This document shows positions 58,777-64,000 of a DNA stretch of 64,000 bases, piece after piece (the stretch's first letter is position 1; the number at the start of each line of letters is the position of its first letter). The notes beneath the pieces are model-generated. The model was not told where the DNA came from. It did no database searches and saw only the letters and a program-made list of their open reading frames with translations. The position numbers were made by a program, and so were the translations under genes. This stretch comes from PALSA-612 sp963773055 (GTDB taxonomy: Bacteria; Actinomycetota; Thermoleophilia; Gaiellales; Gaiellaceae). The DNA is taken from positions 1,178,001-1,242,000 of the forward strand of contig CAVYZL010000006.1 in NCBI GenBank assembly GCA_963773055.1, in the 5' to 3' direction.

Positions 58777-59460
58777 CTAGCCACCGGCCCGGCGCCGTAG
58801 CTCGTGGAGGGCGATCGCGCCTGCGACGGCGACGTTGAGAGACTCGGAGGCAGCCTCGGTCGGGATCGTCACCTGGGTCTCGCAGCGGGCGAGCACGTCG
58901 GACGGGACGCCCGTGCGTTCCGCGCCGAGGACGAACGTCACGCGGCTGGGCAGCTCTATCTCGGAGAGGGACGCACCGCCCGAGGCAACGAGCGCGATCC
59001 ACGGCGACGGCGCCTCGTCGAAGGCGAGGAGCGGAACGCGGAAGACGGCGCCGGCGGAGCTTCGCAGGGCCTTGCCGGACGCTGGGTCACCACAGCCCTC
59101 CGACAGCGCGACGAACGCGGAGAACGCATCGGCGGCGCGGATCAGGGTGCCGACGTTCCCCGGGTCGGAGACATGCCAGAGCGCGAGCCCGGCGTCGCCC
59201 GGCGGGCCAGCCCCGAGATCCTCCCGGCGAAAGACGGCGACGACACGAGGCGGATGCGGGAGCTCGGAGACGCCGGCGAGCAGCGATGCCTCGACGTCCT
59301 CGCCGGCCCGGAGGACATCGACGGGCTCGAGACCCGCAGCCAGGCCCGCGTCGACAAGGTCCTCGCCTTCCGCGACGAAGAGCCCGAGCCGCTTCCGCTG
59401 ACTCGCGGACTGCAGCCGCCGGATCAGCCGCAGCCTCGGGTTCGCAGCCGAGGTGATCAC
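58777..59460 (-). CDS. SpoU/TrmH-type RNA 2'-O-methyltransferase
   Basis: 227 aa, GTG start. MITSAANPRLRLIRRLQSASQRK, then knot motifs: VSDPGNVGTLIRAADAF, VTFVLGAERTGVPSD, SLNVAVAGAIALHEL. Trefoil-knot SAM fold for rRNA or tRNA; target not readable. The gene often lies downstream of rplT (12 nt here). Confidence 0.9.
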   Translation of the reverse strand: MITSAANPRLRLIRRLQSASQRKRLGLFVAEGEDLVDAGLAAGLEPVDVLRAGEDVEASLLAGVSELPHPPRVVAVFRREDLGAGPPGDAGLALWHVSDPGNVGTLIRAADAFSAFVALSEGCGDPASGKALRSSAGAVFRVPLLAFDEAPSPWIALVASGGASLSEIELPSRVTFVLGAERTGVPSDVLARCETQVTIPTEAASESLNVAVAGAIALHELRRRAGG

Positions 59461-59472
59461 CTCGGCGTCCGT

Positions 59473-59832
59473 CTAGCTTGCGAGAGCGGCCTTCGCCTTC
59501 TCGGCGACGGCCTTGAACGCGACGGGGTCGCTGACGGCGAGGTCCGCGAGCACCTTGCGGTCGAGCTCGATCTCCGCCTTCTTGCAGCCCGCAACGAACT
59601 GGTTGTACGAGAGGCCTTCGCGCCGCGCGGCCGCGTTGATGCGGATGATCCAGAGGCTGCGCATCGTGCGCTTCCGGTTCCGGCGGTCGCGATACGCGTA
59701 GACGAGCCCCTTGTCGACCTGCTCCTTGGCCGCCTTGTAGCTCGAGTGCTTGATGCCCCAGTAGCCCTTCGCCTGGCCGAGCACCTTCCGCCGCTTCTTG
59801 CGGGCGGCGACAGACCGCTTGACCCTAGGCAC
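59473..59832 (-). CDS. rplT: 50S ribosomal protein L20
   Basis: 119 aa, GTG start. MPRVKRSVAARKKRRKVLGQAKGYWG, RDRRNRKRTMRSLWIIRINAAARREGLSY are diagnostic. Early-assembly 23S rRNA binder and, in many bacteria, autorepressor of the infC operon. Confidence 0.98.
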   Translation of the reverse strand: MPRVKRSVAARKKRRKVLGQAKGYWGIKHSSYKAAKEQVDKGLVYAYRDRRNRKRTMRSLWIIRINAAARREGLSYNQFVAGCKKAEIELDRKVLADLAVSDPVAFKAVAEKAKAALAS

Positions 59833-59838
59833 GCAAGC

Positions 59839-60045
59839 TCACCCTCTCCCCAACTGCTTCTTGACCGACGTGAGATCGCTGGCCGCGACCGACTCGTCCC
59901 GCCGTGCCCGCTTTCGGCCCCCCGTGCCGCTCTTCACGAGGTGGCCTGGGGGCGTAGTTCGGTGACGCCGGCTGCGGATGATCTTCCCCGTCGCCGTGAC
60001 CTTGAACCGCTTCTTCGCTCCGCTGTTCGTCTTCTGCTTCGGCAT
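59839..60045 (-). CDS. rpmI: 50S ribosomal protein L35
   Basis: 68 aa. MPKQKTNSGAKKRFKVTATGKIIRSRRHRTTPPGHLVKSGTGGRKRARRDE: standard L35 with the usual KTxSGAKKRFK start. 6 nt before rplT, 3 nt after infC. Confidence 0.97.
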   Translation of the reverse strand: MPKQKTNSGAKKRFKVTATGKIIRSRRHRTTPPGHLVKSGTGGRKRARRDESVAASDLTSVKKQLGRG

Positions 60046-60048
60046 CGC

Positions 60049-60648
60049 TCAACTCCCCGTTGCGCTCTGAACCTCGGTCTCCACGTCCGTCTTCTCCTGG
60101 CCTGCGGCCTTCGTCGGCGCAAGCACCATGACCATGTTGCGGCCGTCGATCTCGGGCTGCGACTCGATCTGCCCGAGCTCCTTCACGTCCTCGGCGAGCC
60201 GCATCAGGAGGGCTCGACCCCGCTCCGGGTGGAGGTTCTCCCGCCCCCGGAACATGATCGTCACCTTCACCTTCGCCCGCTGGCCGAGGAAACGGACCAC
60301 ATGGCCCTTCTTCGTCTCGTAGTCGTGAATTCCGATCTTCGGTCTGAGCTTGATCTCCTTGACGTGGATCTGCGACTGGTGCTTCCGGGCGAGCTTTGCC
60401 TTCTGCTCCTGCTCGTACCGGTACTTCCCGTAATCCATGACCCGTGCGACAGGCGGGTCTGCCTGGGCGGCGACCTCGACGAGGTCGAGCCCCTTGCCAT
60501 AGGCGTACTCGAGTGCCTCGGGCGTGGCCTTGATGCCGAGCTGCTCGCCACCCTCGTCGATCAGCCGCACCTTGGCGACGCGGATCGCGTCGTTGACCCT
60601 GGTCTGCGGGACCGGACGGACGGGTGGCTCGAACCGTCTCGGTCTCAA
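60049..60648 (-). CDS. infC: Translation initiation factor IF-3
   Basis: 199 aa from a TTG at 60648 (non-AUG starts are a known control feature of infC). N domain with RVNDAIRVAKVRLIDEGGEQLG, linker, C domain with KEIKLRPKIGIHDYETKKGHVVRFLGQRAKVKVTIMFRGRE. Gene order infC-rpmI-rplT. GGAGG lies 29-34 nt upstream and a short GTG ORF (4 codons) ends over the TTG as TTGA. The start could be one of several in that area. Confidence 0.95.
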   Translation of the reverse strand: MRPRRFEPPVRPVPQTRVNDAIRVAKVRLIDEGGEQLGIKATPEALEYAYGKGLDLVEVAAQADPPVARVMDYGKYRYEQEQKAKLARKHQSQIHVKEIKLRPKIGIHDYETKKGHVVRFLGQRAKVKVTIMFRGRENLHPERGRALLMRLAEDVKELGQIESQPEIDGRNMVMVLAPTKAAGQEKTDVETEVQSATGS

Positions 60649-60683
60649 AGGACTGTCACCAAGCCGCGCTTTCCTCCTCTTCG

Positions 60684-60725
60684 AACGACGAAACCGCTAC
60701 GCAAGCGGCCCCAATCCTCGTCGTT
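60684..60725 (-). promoter_or_regulatory. Stem-loop in the infC leader
   Basis: AACGACGA (60684-60691) pairs with TCGTCGTT (60718-60725); an inner stem CCGCT (60694-60698) / AGCGG (60704-60708) stacks inside. Upstream, 60754-60770 forms ATGCCG-TCGAC-CGGCAT. Candidate for r-protein feedback control of the infC operon. Confidence 0.45.
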
Positions 60726-60812
60726 GCGACTCGGTTGAACCTCCACGGAGCTCATGCCGTCGACCGGCATTGACTCGGGAGGTGAGGAACGGTGCCGCCC
60801 CTGCTTTCAGGC

Positions 60813-62708
60813 TCACAGCGTACCAGCCTCGCGGATCTCGCCGATGAGCTCGTCGAAGCTAAGGGTCGACTGCTCTCCGCCGTGGTCGCGGATGGCGAGC
60901 ACCGCGTCGGACTCCTTGTCGCCGTAGACGACGATGCGGGGCACCTTCTCGAGCTCGGCGTCGCGGATGCGCTTGGACACGGTCTCGTCACGTTCGTCCA
61001 CATCGGCACGAACGCGCGCGGCCGCGAGCCTCGTCCGAAGGCTGCCGACGGCGGCACGATGGTCCTCGCCGACCGGGATCAGCCGCACCTGGACCGGAGC
61101 GAGCCAGAGCGGGAACGCCCCGCCGTAGTGCTCGATCAGGATGCCGAGGAAGCGCTCGAGCGAACCGAGGAGCGCGCGATGGACGACGTATGGCGTGTGC
61201 TCCGCGTTGTCGGCGCCCATGTAGCTGAGCCCGAAGCGGGCGGGCATCTGCGAGTCGAGCTGGATCGTGCCCATCTGCCATGAGCGTCCGAGCACGTCCG
61301 TCATATGGAGGTCGATCTTCGGGCCGTAGAACGCGCCGTCCCCAGCGTTGACTGTGTACTCGATCTGACGGCGTTCGAGCGCTGCCCGAAGCGCGCCTTC
61401 CGTGAAATCCCATTCCTCATCGGTGCCGAGCTTGTTGTCGGGTCGCGTCGAGAGCTCGAAGCGAGCGGCCATGCCGAAGAGCTCGTAGAGGTAGGAGGCA
61501 AAGTCGAGGCAGCCGAAGATCTCCTCCTCGATCTGCTCCCGCGCGCAGAAGATGTGGGCGTCGTCCTGCGTGACGTGCTGCACGCGCAGGAGGCCGTGGA
61601 GGGTGCCGGCGCGCTCGTTCCGATGGAGCGTCGACGACTCCGCGTAGCGGATCGGCAGATCGCGGTAGCTGCGGAGGTCTGAGCCGAAGAGGAGCATGTG
61701 CCCGGGGCAGTTCATCGGCTTCAGGCCGAGCGTCCGGTCCTCGCCGTACGGGAGGAGGAACATGTTGTCCCGGAACTTCTCCCAGTGGCCCGACGTGATC
61801 CAGACGGCCGTGTCGTACATCAGCGGCGTCTTGACTTCGACGTAGCCGCGTGCGGCGTTCTCGCGACGCCGCAGGTCCTCGAGGATGTTCCAGAGCACCA
61901 TGCCTTTGGGATGCCAGAACGGCATCCCCGGAGCGCTGTCCTCGAGGTGAAACAGATCGAGCTGGTGGCCGAGCGCGCGGTGGTCGCGGCGTTTTGCCTC
62001 CTCGATCCGTTCGAGGTGCGTGTCGAGGTCCTCCTGCGTGAAGAACGCCGTGCCGTAGATCCGGGTCAGCTGGGTGTTCCGCTCGTCCCCGCGCCAGTAC
62101 GCGCCCGCGAGGCCCGTCAGCTTGAGCGCCTTGATCGGCTTCGAGTCCTGGAGATGCGGCCCGCGACAGAGGTCGGTGAAGTCACCCTGCGTGTAGAGCG
62201 AGATCTCTCCCTCGGCGGTGTCCACGAGGTCGACCTTGTACGGCTCGCTCTCGGCCTCGAATCGCGAGCGCGCCTCGTCGCGCGAGAGCTCCGAGCGCGC
62301 CCACTCGCGCCCGTCCGCAAGCTCGCGTCGAATCTCCTCCTCGATCCGCTCGAGGTCGGACTCGTGGATCGGCTCGGGAAACTCGAAGTCGTAATAGAAG
62401 CCGTTCTCGATCGGCGGCCCGATTGCCACCTTCACGCCCGGGTAGAGCCGCCGCACGGCCTCGGCGAGCAGGTGCGCGGTCGAGTGCCGGAGGACGTAGA
62501 GCGCGTCGGGGTCGTCGCGATCGCGCGTCGTCAGGATCTCGATCGACTCGCCGTCGGCAAGGGGCAGCCGGAGGTCGCGCGTGCCCTCCGGCGTGCGGAG
62601 GAGCACCGCATCCTGCGCAAGCTTCGGGCCAATCGCCTTTGCGGCATCCAGCCCGGTGGAGCCGTCGGCGAGCTCGAGCTTCGACCCGTCGGGAAGGACA
62701 ACGTTCAC
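60813..62708 (-). CDS. thrS: Threonyl-tRNA synthetase
   Basis: 631 aa, GTG start with TAGGTT 6 nt upstream. TGS domain (1-~62), N2 editing domain with HSTAHLLAEAVRRLYPG and YWRGDERN, class II core with MNCPGHMLLFGS and HRNERAGTLHGLLRVQHVTQDDAHIFC (zinc and substrate), anticodon domain from ~530. Charges tRNA-Thr. No T-box, consistent with leaderless transcript. Confidence 0.97.
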   Translation of the reverse strand: MNVVLPDGSKLELADGSTGLDAAKAIGPKLAQDAVLLRTPEGTRDLRLPLADGESIEILTTRDRDDPDALYVLRHSTAHLLAEAVRRLYPGVKVAIGPPIENGFYYDFEFPEPIHESDLERIEEEIRRELADGREWARSELSRDEARSRFEAESEPYKVDLVDTAEGEISLYTQGDFTDLCRGPHLQDSKPIKALKLTGLAGAYWRGDERNTQLTRIYGTAFFTQEDLDTHLERIEEAKRRDHRALGHQLDLFHLEDSAPGMPFWHPKGMVLWNILEDLRRRENAARGYVEVKTPLMYDTAVWITSGHWEKFRDNMFLLPYGEDRTLGLKPMNCPGHMLLFGSDLRSYRDLPIRYAESSTLHRNERAGTLHGLLRVQHVTQDDAHIFCAREQIEEEIFGCLDFASYLYELFGMAARFELSTRPDNKLGTDEEWDFTEGALRAALERRQIEYTVNAGDGAFYGPKIDLHMTDVLGRSWQMGTIQLDSQMPARFGLSYMGADNAEHTPYVVHRALLGSLERFLGILIEHYGGAFPLWLAPVQVRLIPVGEDHRAAVGSLRTRLAAARVRADVDERDETVSKRIRDAELEKVPRIVVYGDKESDAVLAIRDHGGEQSTLSFDELIGEIREAGTL

Positions 62709-62714
62709 GTGCGG

Positions 62715-62720
62715 AACCTA
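62715..62720 (-). promoter_or_regulatory. -10 element of thrS (leaderless)
   Basis: TAGGTT on the minus strand, 6-nt spacer to the thrS GTG, just upstream of the tatC stop. Confidence 0.55.
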
Positions 62721-62728
62721 GCGCGTGC

Positions 62729-63508
62729 TCAGCCGGTGGGCTCTGCGGCTTCCGCGCTCTCTGCGTCGCGGGCCCAGCGCCGATCGAAGAACACCGCGAG
62801 CCAGATCGAGAGCTCGAACAGCACCATCAGCGGGATCATCTCCATCGTCGTCGTCACCGGATCGACTCCGGGCAGCAGGACAGCGAGCGCCGCCACCGCG
62901 ACGTAGCCGATCCGGCGGTTCCGGCGGAGCTTGCTCGACGGCAGGATGCCGAGCCGCGCGAGCGCGAGCACGAAGATCGGCATGAGGAAGACGACGCCGA
63001 CGGCGATCAGGACGAGCAGGACGAAGTTGTAGTAGTCCTTCGCCCGGATCAGGATGTTGAACTGATCCTGGTCGTAGGTCGTGAGGAAGTGGACGGCAGC
63101 CGGCAGCACGACGAAGTAGCCGAAGGAGAGCCCGACGAGGAAGAGGGCGGTCGCGAAGCCCACGAATCCGAGGATGCGCCGCTGGGTGTCCGCCTCGACC
63201 GCTGGCGCGAAGAACGCCCACATCTGCCACAGGATCACGGGCAGCGCAAGTGCGAGCGCGGCCCAGAAGCTCACCATCACGGAGATGATGAACGGCTCCG
63301 CGACGCCGAAGGTCGCCGGCCGCTTGTGCTGCGCGGGCAGCGGTGCGTTCAGCCAGTCGAGCAGCTGGTTGTGGAAGACGAACGTGACGATGAAGGCAGC
63401 GCCGACCGCGATCAGGCAGTAGACGAGCCGCGTGCGCAGCTCACCGAGATGCTCGACGAGCGTCGCCTCTTCCCCGGGCGCGAGCCGCCGCGGAACGATT
63501 CGGCGCAC
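62729..63508 (-). CDS. tatC: Sec-independent protein translocase TatC
   Basis: 259 aa, GTG start. ATLVEHLGELRTRLVYCLIAVG (conserved N-terminus), six membrane helices, WQMWAFFAPAVEADTQRR and FGYFVVLPAAVHFL. Binds twin-arginine signal peptides with TatA (next gene upstream, 5 nt). Confidence 0.95.
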   Translation of the reverse strand: MRRIVPRRLAPGEEATLVEHLGELRTRLVYCLIAVGAAFIVTFVFHNQLLDWLNAPLPAQHKRPATFGVAEPFIISVMVSFWAALALALPVILWQMWAFFAPAVEADTQRRILGFVGFATALFLVGLSFGYFVVLPAAVHFLTTYDQDQFNILIRAKDYYNFVLLVLIAVGVVFLMPIFVLALARLGILPSSKLRRNRRIGYVAVAALAVLLPGVDPVTTTMEMIPLMVLFELSIWLAVFFDRRWARDAESAEAAEPTG

Positions 63509-63513
63509 GCCAG

Positions 63514-63732
63514 CTAGGAGGTCGTGTCGCTCTTCGGTGCCTGGGCCGGCTCTTCGGCGGCCGGGAGCTCAGGCGGCGGCACTTCGTCCTCGTCCTTGCC
63601 CGAGATCGAGTCCTTGAACTCCCGCATCCCCTTGCCGATCGAGCGTCCCATCTCCGGAAGTCGCTTCGGTCCGAAGACGAGCAGCGCGACGACGAGCAGG
63701 ATGACGATCTCCATCGGGCCGACGTTGGGCAT
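63514..63732 (-). CDS. tatA: Sec-independent protein translocase TatA
   Basis: 72 aa. MPNVGPMEIVILLVVALLVFGPKRLPEMGRSIGKGMREFKDSIS is classic TatA: one membrane helix, FGPKRLPE hinge, amphipathic helix. Acidic and Pro-rich tail. A TACCCT hexamer 7 nt upstream, straddling the stop of the preceding gene. Confidence 0.96.
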   Translation of the reverse strand: MPNVGPMEIVILLVVALLVFGPKRLPEMGRSIGKGMREFKDSISGKDEDEVPPPELPAAEEPAQAPKSDTTS

Positions 63733-63737
63733 GCGAC

Positions 63738-64000
63738 CTAGGGTACCACCGGCGCTCGACGGTCCGGCAGCGGGGTGAGAACGGGCTCGAGCTGTGCGCG
63801 CAGATGCTCGAAGTCGGGCGGCAGGGAAAGTGCCTGCCCGAGGGTCTCGGCGGGCTCGTCTGCAGTGAACCCGGGCCCCAGCGTCGCGATCTCGAACAGG
63901 ACGCCGCTCGGCTCGCGGAAGTAGATCGAGCGGAAGTAGAAGCGGTCGATGACCGGCGACGGCCGGAGGCCGGCGCGCGCGACGCGCTCGTGCCACGCCT
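63738..64000 (-). CDS. Ring-cleaving dioxygenase, VOC type (C-terminal part)
   Basis: 87 codons, 5' end beyond the right edge. Reads AWHERVARAGLRPSPVIDRFYFRSIYFREPSGVLFEIATLGPGFTADEPAETLGQALSLPPDFEHLRAQLE…: the second-module end of MhqO/LinE-like extradiol ring-cleavage dioxygenases, where VIDRFYFRSIYFREPSGVLFEIAT holds the Glu metal ligand. Substrate may be a (methyl)hydroquinone or similar. Stop TAG at 63738-63740. Confidence 0.78.
   Translation of the reverse strand, partial: AWHERVARAGLRPSPVIDRFYFRSIYFREPSGVLFEIATLGPGFTADEPAETLGQALSLPPDFEHLRAQLEPVLTPLPDRRAPVVP
63740..63745 (-). promoter_or_regulatory. -10 element of tatA (leaderless)
   Basis: TACCCT on the minus strand, 7 nt before the tatA ATG, overlapping the stop of the dioxygenase gene. 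Confidence 0.4.

Noticed and set aside
62709..62728. T-box or attenuator before thrS, pheS or trpS
   Set aside because: The upstream gaps are 20-25 nt or less with a -10 directly before the start codon; no specifier or terminator fold fits.
703..63778. Long antisense and off-frame open reading frames across many genes, for example opposite recG, metK, dnaE and thrS
   Set aside because: High-GC sequence leaves few stops in the opposite frames; the products are Arg/Ala-rich with no family motif, and the sense genes are clearly real.
1..64000. CRISPR arrays, tRNA or rRNA genes
   Set aside because: No evenly spaced repeats, cloverleaf signatures or rRNA-like segments seen in any intergenic region; gaps are at most about 215 nt.

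Overview
The window is a dense, high-GC, single-chromosome housekeeping segment from an actinobacterium. The gene order (rpmB-yloU-yloV-degV-recG; priA-def-fmt-rsmB-ribD-ribE-ribBA-ribH; lgt-scpA-scpB; aroA-cmk-der-gpsA-metK), GTG/TTG starts, a Cys4 L28 protein and a DLW-39-like small protein fit Actinomycetota, and my best guess is a deep-branching class such as Thermoleophilia (Gaiellales/Solirubrobacterales). That placement is inferred from gene content, not from a phylogeny.

Layout. 1-5.4 kb (+): end of a DUF4331 gene, a TPR protein, two NicO-type Ni/Co transporters (the second broken by an apparent frameshift), then an anti-sigma/ECF sigma pair. 5.4-7.6 kb: a secreted protein of unknown function, argF and a small zincin. 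7.6-23.6 kb (-): a long minus-strand array from a ZIP transporter and priA through def, fmt, rsmB, riboflavin genes, rpmB, yloU, a DAK2/DegV pair (probable fatty acid kinase), recG, rsmD, coaD and a coiled-coil protein. At 23.6 kb the ZIP gene diverges from a DtxR-family regulator across two operator-like dyads. 24.5-32 kb (-): aroF, plsC, aroA, cmk (frameshifted), der, gpsA, metK. 32-38 kb: trpS, a pseudouridine synthase, thioredoxin-TPR, scpB, scpA, lgt, an AadA-like nucleotidyltransferase and small genes. 38-44 kb: dnaE, a secreted glycosidase-like protein, a divergent endonuclease V and DLW-39. 44-49.5 kb: lipoamide dehydrogenase and a 2-oxoacid dehydrogenase operon. 49.5-50.8 kb: a duplicated-domain protein and two small membrane proteins. 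51-54 kb: pheST. 54-58 kb: tandem methyltransferases, LemA and DUF2207. 58-64 kb (-): MOSC, SpoU methylase, rplT-rpmI-infC, thrS, tatC, tatA and a partial ring-cleavage dioxygenase. No stretch longer than about 215 nt lacks a gene. I saw no tRNA, rRNA, CRISPR, transposase or recognisable riboswitch.

Most interesting signals. (1) Three copies of a 165-211 bp intergenic element, same orientation, each a near-complete hairpin whose stems differ between copies by compensatory substitutions, each ending at the stop codon of a minus-strand gene; one copy carries a nested perfect 34-bp palindrome at its tip. (2) A recurrent -10 hexamer (TANNNT) 6-9 nt before the start codon of at least 18 genes, plus a closely related GATAAT at trpS, pointing to widespread leaderless transcription. 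(3) Tandem GTAAGG-N4-CCTTAC dyads between zip and dtxR. (4) Conserved enzymes with altered key residues (RibBA, endonuclease V, TrpS) and a lumazine synthase with a long acidic N-terminal extension.
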